Part shown: positions 9,991 through 21,330 of the stretch, piece by piece
How the letters are laid out: every line of letters starts with the position of its first letter
Numbering within the stretch: the first letter of the stretch is position 1
Origin: Diplocarpon mali
Taxonomy: Eukaryota > Ascomycota > Leotiomycetes > Helotiales > Drepanopezizaceae
Length of the DNA: 28,874 bases
Direction: 5' to 3'
Assembly (NCBI GenBank): GCA_024741835.1
Contig: JAENRP010000453.1
Span: 1 to 28,874, forward strand
Position numbers and translations under genes: made by a program
Notes under the pieces: generated by a model
Seen by the model: the letters and a program-made list of their open reading frames with translations, nothing else
Databases searched by the model: none
Told to the model about the DNA's origin: nothing

Positions 9991-10351
9991 TAACCTTAAG
10001 TTATTATTTTTAAAATATCCGAAGAATATAAGTGGGAATATTAAATGATTTCTTAATCTATCAATTGTCCTACCTTCCTTTAATCCTTATTTTTTTTAAT
10101 AAAGTCGCCTCCTTTATTATTTAGGATATAGATCTTTTAGAATCATCCTAATTTCTTGCCTACTTTAACTTATTTTACATTCTTAATAATAGCCTTTAAT
10201 TATAGCATTCTTATTACTTTCCTTAAATAATAAATAAAAGTCCAATCTCTTTAATATATATATAGTAACCCTATTATAGCTTATATATACCTTTTAATTC
10301 TTATATCCTATTAAACTCTCTTATTTATACTCCCCATCTTTTATAAGTAAT
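9991..10351. other. Spacer between gypsy-1 and gene 1
   Basis: This 360-bp AT-rich stretch has no recognised frame. TATATATATAGTAACC near 10254-10270 and CTCTTATTTATACTCCCC near 10317-10335 are possible core-promoter elements for gene 1, whose first ATG is at 10352. If gypsy-1 had a 3' LTR it would lie here, but no second copy exists in the window to show it. Confidence 0.35.
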
Positions 10352-11046
10352 ATGCCTTTAAAGAACTTCTAAATGGTTTTATCTATTATAGCAAAGGATA
10401 AACAAATATTAATTATAAACTTCCTATAAGACGGCAGAGCTATTACATTATTAAAAAGCTTTAAATCGACCTATATAGTCTTAGGAGATATAAAGCAATA
10501 AAGACTCCTTTTAGCTTACGCGAATGCTATTAATAACCTTTCAACCTAAGTAGCCCTTAGAATTCTCTAATTTAACAACTTCCTAATTAAAGAATTAAGA
10601 TTAAAAGGAATCTTTAAAAAGGAATTCTTAGCTAATGCAAATTAATATATAACTTTAGCTAATACTTTTCAAACGAATTAAAATAAAAAGGAAGAATCTA
10701 TTCGATAATTAGATAATTTTACTATTAATAAGAGAGGGGCCTTATTTTATTCTCACTTTTTAATAAATATTGACTTAAATAATAGGAGGCAAGTTGTATT
10801 AAAAATCCTTAAAGAAAATACTCTTACTACTAAAGCTATTCAGATTCTTAATTTCTTTATCATTTAAAAAGGAGTAGCAAAGTTCTAAGGCAATCGAATT
10901 CGCAGCTATAGATTTATAGGCCTTTCTAATGCAGTTCTTATAGTAGTAGATAAGTCTATAAAGAGACCGAACTAGGCTATAGATATTATACTACTTAATA
11001 GTATAATTATTAATATACTAAGGCTTTGAGCTTTTGCTTATAGTTT
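10352..11046 (+). pseudogene. Gene 1, 5' part: unrecognised protein family
   Basis: The frame opens with ATG at 10352 (MPLKNF-stop-MVLS; the TAA is a likely mutated CAA) or the second ATG at 10373. It reads on to the copia-2 insertion, and the codon cut by the insertion is restored across the AGTTT duplication. The N-terminal segment FLQDGRAITLLKSF...QFNNFLIKELRLKGIF matches gene 2 (FLQDRKALRSLED...KFDDFLKKELKTKGID), so the two are paralogues. The composition is helical and charged, with no signal peptide or membrane span. I do not recognise the family, and find no RT, helicase, tyrosine-recombinase or zinc-finger motif. Confidence 0.65.
11042..11046. repeat. Target-site duplication AGTTT, left copy
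   Basis: AGTTT lies directly outside the left copia-2 LTR and recurs at 21989-21993 directly outside the right LTR. A 5-bp duplication is typical for copia integrase. Confidence 0.85.
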
Positions 11047-11345
11047 TATAGGTTCTATACCGGTAATCGATATTCACATAAATATAGTTAAGTACTTATT
11101 ATTAAAAAGAATCTATTATAATATCTGTCTATCTCTATATAATTGAGATAGTACCTTTATACTTATAAATATCCTCCCTCCTATAGTCCCTCCTAGCCAT
11201 ATATAGATATCCTTCCGAAGTCCTCCGGCTGAATAGCCGTCCGAAATATATATGAAACCCCTTATATCGCATATGGTATAGCTGTATAGGATGACCCTAG
11301 GAATAAGGGCAGCTTGCCTCCTATATAAGAATCTGCGTACTAATA
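11047..11345 (-). repeat. Copia-2 3' LTR (left), 299 bp, uninterrupted
   Basis: In plus orientation it runs TATAGGTTCTATAC...GCGTACTAATA; the right copy ends TACCAACA, which shows the original CA end. It matches the right LTR over 226 + 73 bp with only transitions noticed. It preserves the empty target of gypsy-2 (ATATCGCATATGG near 11264-11276), which proves the nested insertion at the right LTR. Confidence 0.9.
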
Positions 11346-11853
11346 CTGGTAGTACTCTCTTTTAAAAAGACCTTTTCAACTCATATAAGGAAGTACGTAG
11401 AATAGGTATATAAAGGAGGTAGATCGGTAGCAAATAATCAAATAGTAATAAAGAATAAAATAGCAAAGACAAATAGCTTAATAGCAAAGGTAGGTATAAT
11501 AAGTAATAAGGATAGTATATAGGAAGTAGAATAGCAAAGATAAAGGCAAATAGTAAAGAGGGAAAGGAAAGGTGTTTAAGTGATAGAAGTAATCTAAAGT
11601 CTTTGTTTAAGCCTTATAGTAGTGCGATTATAGTCCGGTTGCGTTCTAGTAAGTTCGAGACTCTTTATTAAAGAGTCATCTAGAGTTATAATCTACTATA
11701 GCTATGAATTATAATAATCTGTAGAAGGGAAAAAGAGGGGCCTTTAAGAAGGTATATATATCGAGCTTCCCTCTTCCTTTAATCTCTTAACTTTAACTCC
11801 TACTTCTCATAAGTAGGTCGATTCCCCCTTTTGCTTTTAAGTTAATTAACCCT
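11346..11853 (+). promoter_or_regulatory. Copia-2 non-coding region with promoter-like elements
   Basis: A purine-rich stretch at about 11420-11575 contains at least three AATAGCAAAG repeats. A perfect 8-bp stem, GACTCTTT-ATT-AAAGAGTC, lies at 11659-11677 and a second inverted repeat, CCTACTT...AAGTAGG, near 11800-11818. TATATATA at 11752-11761, followed by a pyrimidine-rich stretch (CTTCCCTCTTCC), looks like a fungal core promoter pointing right, towards the possible gene at 11854-12971. For copia-2 transcription this region is the 3' untranslated part. Confidence 0.4.
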
Positions 11854-12971
11854 ATAGTAGATCTTATCTTATATCATCTTATTAATACTATTATTATTAT
11901 TAGTAAGTGCTCCGATTATTAGCCGACCCCCTTTAATATATATATCGCTAATTGGATAGTGCTCGAATGCAACTCAAAAGATCTGCCTAAAGCCTTTCAA
12001 GTACTATACGTATATTATACGCGTATAATATTAAGAAAGGAGGCTAGTAAGAATAATACCGGCTATATATACGCATTTAATACTCTTACTTCTAAGAAGT
12101 ATAACTACTGCATTGCATAGTAGGCAAAGTATATCTTAGTAAGTGCCTTCTAATATCCTTATGCTTTAATAACCTCTAATAGATATCCGTTTTAAATACC
12201 TATCTAAGCTTAGGATAAGTATATTATCCTTTAGGATACTTAAATTAGCGGCGATATTAATGCGATCTAAGAGGCAGCTTAAATCCTATTTAAAGAGACT
12301 TAGATACAAATCTCTATAGTCCTAAAGACTTAGGATGCCCTTTAGCTAGCTTAGCTAAATAAAGCTTATGCCCTCTATTATAGTATCAACTTTGCAAACA
12401 CTTAGCAAGCTATAAGTGCCTTTGAATCTATCTAATATTAATAACTAACTATTCGCAAGATCTATTGCGCGCTATTTAAAGCGGCAATGCTGCCCTTAGG
12501 CGTTTTAAGACTTAAGGCGCCGAGGTGCTCGGCTCCCTCTAATGTATAAAGGGGCTATCTAGCTTAGCTAAGGGCCGTTCTTAGGCTCCCTTTAACAATA
12601 TCTACTACTAAAAGAGCAAGGGCAGATAAGTCCCTTTTAAGGGCTTTCTAAAGGGCAGAGATCTAGATCTTAATAATTTAGATAAACCGAATCTAAAGGA
12701 GATCGCAGCCGCTCTTACTTAGGTGTAAGCTTAAGAGGAGCAGGCCAACTTAGTCGCTGTTTCAGGTAGTAAGGCTTCTAGGCCTTAAGGGTTTAAGGAT
12801 CTACGCCTTAGAAATCCTAGTACTTAAGATAGGTGCTCTTTAGGGGTAGAATCATTAGTAGATCGTTGTTTTCAGCAATATAATAATCGCTGCTTTACTA
12901 TAATCCCCTTTCTCAAGTACTACTTAAGTGATAAAAATGCAAATACTCGCAGGTAAGTAAGGAAAAGATAA
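11854..12971 (+). pseudogene. Possible antisense gene inside copia-2
   Basis: A plus-strand frame, opposite to gag-pol, reads through with stops almost only at TAA/TAG. Its first half (to about 12480) contains SKDLPKAFQVLY and a helical, coiled-coil-like stretch ISGDINAI...EAAQILFKET. After a frame change near 12480 it continues with LNNLDKPNLKEIAAALT, KDLRLRNPST, DRCFQ.YNNRCFTIIPFLK and ends near 12956-12971. The final part is basic. I do not recognise it. A promoter-like TATA box lies 100 bp upstream. The caveat is that RIP'd AT-rich DNA also gives fairly open frames on the other strand here, so this may not be a gene. Confidence 0.35.
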
Positions 12972-13082
12972 AAGAAGGCAGTAATAATAAGTATAGGAAT
13001 ATATCTTATAGTAAAATAAAAAAATAAAAAAAATTGCTAATAGCGCGCAATTAAAAATCCGATATCGTTAATTTAGCACCTT

Positions 13083-14640
13083 TTCAGGTCTGGTTATACC
13101 CTAATAGGCCTTTGTACCTATCCCTCCTTCTTAATAATTATCGAATTAGTATCTACCAGTTGCTAAAGGGCCTGATTTGGATTGGCTTTTGTTATAGCGT
13201 CAGCAGGGTTGCTAGCGCTATTAATCCAACGTATTTCTATAAGCTCCCTATTCTCGTACGATTGTCGAATAGCCATTATATCGATCATTAATCGCTTCTC
13301 CTTTATAGTGCCCAATTTGACGATATACTTATATAAGGAGAGGGAATCTGTATATATAACAGTAAGGAGGTAGGGTAGACTTAGCTTAGCTATTACCATA
13401 TCGATCGTTATAGCCATAAAAACTAGCATATTAATACCCGCTACTATAGTATATAGTTCGGAGGCCAGTATAGCTCTTATTACTCTCTTACACTTTGTCA
13501 AGCTATAGTATAGAATATTGCCTTTTAGAGTAAACTGCGATTCTCCTTCCTCTTCAGTAGCTAGTATAATAATATAGCCGATCTGCGAGCTTAAATCCTT
13601 ATTATTAGCAAAAGATCTATCGATAAATGCGAATAGCTTAGCGTTTTATAAATTAATAGCAAGGTAGGTCAGGCCTCTTTTAGGGTTATTTCGGATCTAT
13701 TTAAGTCGCTTATTTAGATTCTCCGCATTTTAAACTATCGGATCCTAGTATTAGGCTATAGCTAACAAATCAAAGGAAGCTTCTAGCTAGCAGATCATAG
13801 CTAAGTAGGCTCCTCTTACTCTCTGCTCTAGGTATTATTACTTATAGTCCTCTTAAGAAGTATCGACTAGTTCCAGCCTTTAGCCTTGGCCCTTTTATTA
13901 TATATATACTATATCCCCTTCCTAGGAAATAATACACCTATTAAAAGCTAGTGATTCAGTACTCGACAGGTACTATATTAGCTTTATAAGGAATCCTACC
14001 CTTTTGATCTCGTTTTCCTCCTTTTTTAAGAAGTCTGCCTCTCTAAGTATTAAAGTATCGTCTATCTATATTCCTATTATACTAAAAAGGAGAGAAGTGC
14101 TTAAGGTTACTAATAGACAGGGGTTATAAGTTGAGTTGACTATGCCGAGATTACTACAATAGTACTTATAATAGGTGCTAAACTAGTAGTTTCCTAATTC
14201 AGGAATGCCATAGAGTAGCAGCACCACTTTAAAGACCGTACCTATAGAGAACAGCTCAGCAATATCTTATAGGGGAAATACAAATATATTACATAGTAGC
14301 TTTAAAGCTGCTTAGGTATATGCTTATATAATATCCTGTAAGCCGAGAATGCCCTCTTTGCCCTATTATTTGAAGTATTCTTAGATTAATACTAAAAGTA
14401 ATACCAAAAGGCGTTAGCTTGCTTATTAGATTATTAGAGATTAGGTAATTATACCTTCCTCCTTCTTACTAGTATTGTTCTAGGCCTATACAACTAGCCT
14501 TGATTTTTCGAATAGGTAGTCTATTTCCTTCCCCTTTATCTTATCAACTATTTTCGATTTAAAGATCCTTTTGCCTTTTACAGCAGGGTCATTTTTATTC
14601 ATTAGTATGAATATCCCTTTATTTATTAGCCCTTAATACT
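13083..14640 (-). pseudogene. Copia-2 reverse transcriptase and RNase H
   Basis: RT begins about 14640-14500 with the copia entry segment (GIFILMNKNDPAVKGKRIFK, KSRLVVQAQNN, equivalent to the KaRLVaqG motif). The catalytic box reads GI-stop-IDDTLIL at about 14075-14047, equivalent to the QTDDTLIL box of this fungal clade, with both Asp intact. RNase H includes KLFAFIDRSFANNKDLSSQIG at about 13645-13585, keeping the first catalytic Asp. The longest open piece of the element, 13501-13163, contains KCKRVIRAILASELYTI, VIYTDSLSLYKYIVKLG and RWINSASNPADAITK. A real stop probably lies at 13100-13075. Confidence 0.88.
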
Positions 14641-16480
14641 CCTTTAAGCGAGATTGCTAAAAAGGGCGCTTAAGAGTAGTAATCTTGCCTTCTGCCTATA
14701 GCTTCTGCGATAGTTCCTAGTCCCTATTCTCCTTCTCTATTAGGAATACCTCTAATTTAGCTATATATAGCTTATTGTCTACTCTAAAGGATATCTATAT
14801 CTTAGCATTATAGTTATTATCAATTATAAGAAGGCTGGAAATAGGCTTAACAAAGGGAACCTCTACTTTTGGCAATTGCTTATAGCTATTAAGTTGCGGC
14901 TCAACTAAGCGAAAGGGCTCTACTTCTTTATCGACCTTAATTGCGTTCTACTCCCTTTTAATAGTCGTTCGATCCTTAGGTTTAGTTCCTTTAGTTTCCT
15001 CTAAGCAGTTTTCTTTATTATCGATTTTAAATAGGCATACGCTTATCGACCTAAAGTGCTTTATTCTGCCGCTGATATTAACTATATAGGTTTTATTCTT
15101 TAAGCCTAGGAACTCAAATAGGCCTATCTATCCTTTCTTCTCCTAATATACTAATACTAGGTCTTTCAGCCTTAAATCGTAGATATAAGTAGTTCTAAGG
15201 CCATTCCTTATACTTAAAGTGTCGTTGACCTTGCGAGTAGTATAGATCTTCCTTACTTCTTTTATAGCCTTTTTAATTATTGCTGCCCTCTATTCTACTA
15301 ACGGACTTAGTAGATCTAGTTCAATTAGCCTTAGATATGCCTTAAAAATGAGTAGGGTGGGAATTATCCTATTAGGCCCTATTATATCGTTAACTGCTTT
15401 AATAGCTATTTGCAGCCTCTTATTATCGCTTAATTGGGGGTATTTAGCTGTTATTATCTTAAAGGTATATCTTAAAGGGCGATGATACCGTTCGACCTTG
15501 CTAATAGAGTGGTACGCTTTTATAAGAACCAGTTTAGGGGTTATTCCTATAGATCTTAAAGAGCTTTTAAACTCTGCCGAGTTGAAGTTAGTACTATAGT
15601 CATATATTATAAAATCAAGAGGTCTAATATATATATTTAGCTAAGCCAATTTAAGGGCTCGAAATACTGCGTCGGCCGAATGTGCTCCTATTCCCTTTTA
15701 TAAAAACCTTACGGCTCTAAATCCTATCGCTTTATCAACTATATAAAGGGCGTTCCTTCTACTAAACTAAGCAATATTGATATATATAGTATAATTAAAG
15801 TTAATATCGTCTTATAGCTTAAATCGGAATCTATAAAGGGCGTCGGCGTAAAATTGGTAGTATCGGCATATTTCCCTTACTCTTACTATAATGCTAGAGT
15901 CTATATTATAACCGGCCTAGTTCAAAAGGTATTTAAAGCGTTTTACCAAAGGATGTTCGAATCTTTTATATAGCCTTTGGATCTCTATTTATATTAAGTA
16001 GCATATATTAATTATACCTTCTAAAGTTATTAGAAGTTGCTCTATTATATTGAGTAGAAGCTATAGGTGCCTATGTTTTCTAATAATTAAGTGTTTCTCC
16101 TTGCCGATTATAAGCAAATTGCGCAGATTATCGTATTTAGCTCCTATTTTATCAAGTTATTGCAAGCAGACTAAAAACGGTATATCTGCCTTTATAATTA
16201 AAAACTCTATAGGGCCTGCTAGTATTCAAATAGTTATCTTGCCGATTGCATTTTACAAACCTGCCTTAAAGGTAATTTTATACTTTTCAACGCTAAGTAG
16301 AGCTAGAACTGCATCTTATATATTTTATAAGGCTTTGAATTAGTTGATTCCTTTTATATTTTTATTTAAAGCGCCTATATCGATTAAGAATCCTTAAAAG
16401 AACTGATCTGTCTACTAGGTTGTAAATACCTTAGGGTCCGTTTATATAGGTTTATTAACCCTTATTATCAAAAGGTATTC
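14641..16480 (-). pseudogene. Copia-2 protease and integrase
   Basis: Reading leftward, FLIDIGAL at about 16400-16375 is the retropepsin active site (FLIDTGA), with Asp kept and Thr to Ile. LIIKADIPFLVCLQ near 16210-16160 matches the protease C-terminal ADTPFLL.L..LD pattern. ILIIGKEKHLIIRKHRH near 16110-16070 leads into the gag-pre-integrase region. The integrase core shows DFIIYDYSTNFNSAEF near 15610-15560 (second catalytic Asp) and IKAYHSISKVERYHRPLR near 15525-15470 (normally EAHHSIGKVERYH, catalytic Glu kept). The order protease-integrase-RT is diagnostic of Ty1/copia. A charged linker (15060-14700) joins integrase to RT. Confidence 0.85.
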
Positions 16481-18373
16481 AGCCTTCTGCTTTTCAAGCT
16501 GGTTAAGTATAGTTTTCGAATTATATTCCTTTTCAAAAGTTAAGAATACTATAGTAAAGTTGATATTACTATCCTTAGGGTCGCTAATTGCTTAATCCTC
16601 CTCTTCTGAAGACGTTTCCTATTCCTCCTTATCAGTCCTATTGCCCTTTAAATATGCTCTATTTTCTTTTTGCAAAAGGTATGCCTTATATATTTTATCT
16701 ATTGGCTTATACCCTTCGGCTTATCGGCTTATTATATAGCAAGACTTCTAAGCGGCTCTTTCTTCTTTTAAGTACTTACTACTATAGCAGTCCTTTTTCT
16801 AATATATAATAAACCCTATATAGCTTAGTTTTAATTAAAAGGTTATTCCTCTCTTATTACCTTAGGTAAACTTTATCTTTCTATTTGAAAAGTATGCTAT
16901 AGATTGCCTTTACTCTTTAGCCAAATAATATTAAGGTTTATTAATAGCTAAACTAGGGTGCTAGGGTCTAAATAGTCCGTCTTAGGCAACTACTCCTACG
17001 CAAGCCCGTAAGCTATCTAATAGAGCTAGGAATATCGCTAATAGCTTAAAAAGTACCATTTAAAATAGCCGATTCCTAGAAATACCTTATATAAGTCTAT
17101 CTTTAATAGATCGATCGTTCCTTATATTAGCATATAGGCCTAATTGCAAGTTTTATAGCTCCTTAGTATAGTTCTTAAGTTAGGTTAGGATCGATTTCCC
17201 TCTCTAATAGTCTTCTTATTAGAATAGGTCAAATGTCAGCCGAAACCACCTCCTTAGGAATCTACTACTTCTCTCTTCAGTCTTATAATTAGCCCGAATG
17301 GCCTCTATTAAGTCGGCAAACTTAAAGTTCTTATTTTATAAGTACTAATAGTAGTAGGTTAAGGCTAAGTCTTATAATATAAAAGGAAACGCTCTATACT
17401 ATATACTTTAATCTATAAAGGCTCTTTAGTATAAATCGGCAAATATATAAAGCTTCTTATCAAGGTAATCTTTACCGCCTAAGTACTAAGTTTCCTTAGT
17501 ATATATCTTACTTAAATTTACAAGAGTTTTAGCCTAATCTAAAGTCAAAGGTTCTATAATATACTAGGATAGTTAAGCGTCGCTTTAGTTTAGGTTTAGA
17601 AGCGCTCTTAAACCCCTTCCTATAGCAAAGGGTAGTAATAATCCGTCTCTCGATTAGATTAGTAGCATTAGTATCAGATTCAGGATCTTTAAGTATTATA
17701 TAACTAGGGTTTATCCTAACCGGAGTTAATATAGTATTCTTTTAGGGTTATATCGTTCAATTATTTGTCTTAGAGTATCTACTTTATATAAGTTATCTTG
17801 TGAAGTATTATTATATCTAAGGTATCCTTACCGAAGCGAGTCTTAGCGTAGTATCTCCTATTCAGCTATAGTAACCCTCTGAGCAGGTGGCTCGCTTATT
17901 CGCATAGATTCGGCAAATTCTAAAGTAGACCTTATTCCATATCTCAGAGATTATGCTACAACTGAGTTTAGTACTTCTTAAGTCTATGATTTGAGCTGAT
18001 CTTTTGACTACTCGTTCCCTTTTTATTATACTATATTAAAAAGTGCCTAGCCGATCGAAATGCCCTTCCTATGCTAAATGTATACTCTATAGTACCGAAG
18101 GTTATCCCTTAGGCGTTATCGAACGTCCTTATCTAGCGATTTAAAATCGCCAACTATCCAATCTTAGAACTCCTTTTAAAAGTCCTTATCGAGGTATAAT
18201 CCTCTCCTTTTGCTATCTTATAGTATCTTCCGGAAGTTCTCTATATATAGGTCTTTTAGTCTAAGGGCCTTTTCGCTAAGTTGATCCTCTTAAGGTCTTA
18301 TATCCCTTTCAAGGTCCCTTAGTATTTAGGATTGCCTTAAGTTAAGTAGTATTAATAGTCCTCCTTTAATCAT
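16481..18373 (-). pseudogene. Copia-2 gag
   Basis: A likely start is the ATG at 18373-18371 (Met-Ile-Lys-Gly-Gly). Conserved helical Gag segments follow: EDQLSEKALRLKDLYIENFR near 18290-18230, KEFQDWIVGDFKSLDKDVR near 18180-18110, and FKFADLIEAIRANYKTEERS near 17325-17265. At about 16800-16745 is KKDCYSSKYLKEERAA, the fungal copia zinc knuckle (C..C....H type, CWSTKH) with the Trp and His altered. An acidic segment ETSSEEEDQAISDPKDSNI near 16620-16560 leads to the protease. Gag would package the element RNA; TAA/TAG stops occur throughout, all at Gln-like positions. Confidence 0.8.
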
Positions 18374-18746
18374 TTCCTAATATTATCCGAATATTGCTCT
18401 ACGCCCTAATAGGGTCCGAAAGAAGTCTAATATAGTCGTATTTTATATATTATTATACTATTATCTAATTATAATTAGGATATTAATTACACTCCAGTTT
18501 TACCCTAATTATAATGCGTAATAGAACGCAAGTAGAAGAGGATAGTATCTACCTTTAAAGTAATAACTCTAGCTAGATTCGCGTACCTTTCGCCTTTTCC
18601 CTTCTAATAGTAACTGATATTACTTCGTACGTTTAGGTTAGTATTTAAAGTAAGCCAGAAATACAATTAAGTACTCCTTAAATCAAGAAAGAATTCTTCA
18701 GTTTAATAACCTTACTATTTATAGTAAAGGTGCTACTACTAATTAG
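18374..18746 (-). other. Copia-2 5' leader
   Basis: This is the untranslated interior between the 5' LTR and the likely gag start. The sequence just inside the LTR (minus strand CTAATTAGTAGTAGCACC) should hold the primer-binding site, but I cannot match it to a tRNA. A short repeat, TAATTATAATTAGG and CCTAATTATAATG, occurs around 18468-18513. No frame was seen. Confidence 0.5.
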
Positions 18747-18972
18747 TATAGGTTCTATACTAGTAATCGATATTCATATGAATATAGTTAAGTACTTATT
18801 ATTAAAAAGAATCTATTATAATATCTATCTATCTCTATATAACCGAGATAGTACCTTTATACTTATAAATATCCTCCCTCCTATAGTCCCTCCTAGCCGT
18901 ATATGGATATCCTTCCGAAGTCCTCTAGCTAAATAGCCGTCCGAAATACATACGAAACCCCTCATATCGCAT
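18747..18972 (-). repeat. Copia-2 5' LTR, first 226 bp (split by gypsy-2)
   Basis: It matches 11047-11272 base for base in length, beginning TATAGGTTCTATAC and ending ATATCGCAT, where gypsy-2 starts. The rest of this LTR resumes at 21916. Differences from the left LTR are transitions, consistent with RIP. Confidence 0.92.
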
Positions 18973-19219
18973 TATAGAGACCTGGAAGTGGAGGATCTTG
19001 TGATATAGGTCATATAGTCGGATGAGGATCAAGAAAGGGGTATAAATAGGACTACTATTATACTTAGAGATAGCGCGTAATGCCAACTACCTATTCTACC
19101 TCTAACTAGTGAATTGTCCTAGTTCTTATCTTTAGAAAGCCTGCTTATAGTGCTTCTTCCCTCTTTGTCTTTAGTCTTCCCTTAGGCCTATTCTTATATT
19201 ATTCCTACTCCCTCTTATA
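18973..19219 (+). repeat. Gypsy-2 5' LTR (247 bp)
   Basis: It begins TATAGAGACCTGG and ends CCCTCTTATA, RIP-altered TG...CA ends. It contains a clear TATA box, TATAAATAGG at 19041-19050, about 70 bp from the left edge. Against the 3' copy the first 60 bases differ almost only as TGG/TAG, TG/TA and CA/TA pairs, a textbook RIP pattern. Confidence 0.9.
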
Positions 19220-19667
19220 TTAGTGACCTATGTAGGGACGATTCTTTTAAGATTTCGTCTTTATATGACTTCTCCTCTTAATTCTCTTAGTTTGCAAATA
19301 AGAGATTAACCCTTTGAAAACCCCTTTTAAAACAATAATTATTCAATTATTTATAACTATCGGTTATTACTCCTCTATTATCGACCTTACAATCATTTAG
19401 TTATTTGGAACTATCGATTGCCACTCTCTACTATTACTAACCTTAGATTTTCCTATTTCGGCCCCTATTCCGCCTCTCCTACCTCTGATTTAAAAAGCTT
19501 AAATTGTTAGCTTATTAATACGATTGTCGGATTTCCAGCCTTTCTAATATAAAGAAGTTTAATTAGCTATGATAGCTACTTTAAATAATAGCAGTTTTAA
19601 GTATTTATATAATATTAAACAAAAGCTCTAATTAGGAGTATCTTCTCAGTTTTCTTAAAAAGTTAAA
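19220..19667 (+). other. Gypsy-2 leader with primer-site candidate and duplication
   Basis: TTAGTGACCTATGTAGGGACG begins directly after the LTR and is the expected primer-binding site region (TTGGTGACC before RIP); I cannot name the tRNA. An imperfect direct duplication of about 55 bp lies at 19336-19389 and 19391-19446 (shared AACTATCG...ACT(C)CTCTA...ACCTTA). The remainder is pyrimidine-rich, untranslated leader. Confidence 0.5.
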
Positions 19668-21330
19668 ATGGATACTTCAGCTGCCCCTACTTAATAGAAC
19701 TTTGAAAACTGCCCTAGAATCGTCTCTAAAGACCCCTTTATTCTAAGGACTAATAAGAATTGTCCTAAAAGCTAAGATAAATCTTTCTTAGAAACTTTAT
19801 CTTAGAAATTAGTCTTTGACTTAATAAACCTTTTCTTATTACTAGTAATTGCAGTACCCTTATTTATTGCTTTGCACCTATTAAAGAAGTCTTAGCGAAG
19901 TATAAATAAACTTTCTGTAGAAGGCGGATTTTTACTCTTAGGCCAGGCTTGCGAGTAGGAATATAAAAATACAATTTTATATAACTCAAGTTCTTTATCT
20001 TCCCTTTTGATAATTGCACTTGCTTTTTTAATATTAATACTTGAAAATACTAAAAATATCAATTTTAAACCTCCTTCCAACCCTTTGCCTAAATCTTTTC
20101 AAGCTCGCCTTAATTACTTTAAGATTGACTCGGATTCTAAAAACTCTTTAGAATACCTTAGGCCCTATATTCGACCTAGCTCTCCTCCTATCGAAATAAA
20201 TAAAGCGATAATAGCCGCCTTTAAAGCTATTACTAATCATTTTCCCTTTCCTAGTTCCTTTAGCGCTCCTTATTTTACTAGAGCTAATATTACCGATTTC
20301 CTTAAATAATATAAGGAGACTTATTATAATTTCGGCATTAGATATAATAAGATAATTAATTGACTTCCCTACTATTACGACTAAATTAGCAAAGATATTA
20401 TCAAATCTCTACTTAAGTAGAAGCTTTATAAGTCTTAGGAACTACTTATTAAAGCTCTTAAGTCTAAATTCTAAGAATTTGATAGATAGTAGATTTATAA
20501 TACTTTAGCCTTTCTAAAGGAGTTTATTCTTATTACTCGCACTCTTAAGGAACTTAAAAACTACTATTAGACCTTTACTTAAGTATTGAATACCTTGATC
20601 GATTAGAAGATTCTTAGTAAAGTTGAAAGAGGATGCCTTTTCTTACTTGGATTACCTACTAGCCTTTGAAATAAGATTATTAAGCATTTTAGGATCGATA
20701 AGTAAAACCTTATAACCTTTGCCTTATTTAAGGAATTTTTAGCCTTTGCTTTAAAATCAGATTTTAGTAAGAGAACTATTAATATAATAGAAAAGGAAAA
20801 AGAGCCTACTTCCTCTTTTATTAAAGATCTTAAAAGCCTAGTATAAGAATATTCGAAGGCTTTAGAGGTTATTAAAGAGGTAAAGAGAAATCTAATAGTA
20901 ATTCCCTTTACTTGCAGTCCTAGCCTAGGAGTGAAATCTGCCTTAAAAATCAAGGAACTCAAAGCCTAGTTTTCCAAACTCTGCATTTAACGTTTAGAAA
21001 CCTTAATCAAAGGCCTTCTTTAGGAAACTTATCGCGCCTTTTAGTTTAGTAATCAATAGGCTTTAAAAGGCAAAAACTAGCATATGAACTCTAAATACCT
21101 AAATCTAGCTTCCCTTAGGTTAAATAAGCGAGTTGCTACCTTAGAAAGGCTTAATAATCGTATATAGCTATATTAAAGAAATTCCTAGATTATTAGTCGA
21201 ATTTTATATAAAGCCTAGATTTTCTTTAGCAAGGACGCCTTTTAAGTTAGTTAGGGCATATATGCTTAAGATTACTTGAAATTTTCTTCGAATTTTCTTT
21301 GAAATTGCGATTTAATAGCTTTGATAATTT
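19668..21330 (+). pseudogene. Gypsy-2 gag
   Basis: One frame runs without a shift from ATG 19668 (Met-Asp-Thr-Ser-Ala-Ala-Pro) for about 540 codons, through some 40 TAA/TAG stops at Gln positions and a few TGA at Trp positions. A hydrophobic stretch (LFLLLVIAVPLFIALHLL, near 19825-19880) and a Ser/Pro-rich region precede the conserved core IIAAFKAITNHF (20208), YFTRANITDFL (20270), FLLGLPTSL (20640) and FALKSDFSKRTIN (20745). Two palindromes lie in it. The one at 20909-20933 is shared with gypsy-1; the one at 19933-19957 is read in a different frame. No zinc knuckle was found. Confidence 0.8.

Noticed and set aside
13182..13373. 63-residue plus-strand open frame
   Set aside because: Antisense to the clearly recognisable copia-2 RNase H domain.
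16050..16809. Two plus-strand open frames of 97 and 73 residues
   Set aside because: Antisense to copia-2 protease and late gag, which are readable on the minus strand.
18730..18936. 68-residue plus-strand open frame
   Set aside because: It lies in the copia-2 LTR, and LTRs do not normally encode protein.
19892..20962. Minus-strand open frames of 62 and 119 residues
   Set aside because: Antisense to gypsy-2 gag, whose plus-strand frame aligns with gypsy-1 gag over hundreds of codons.
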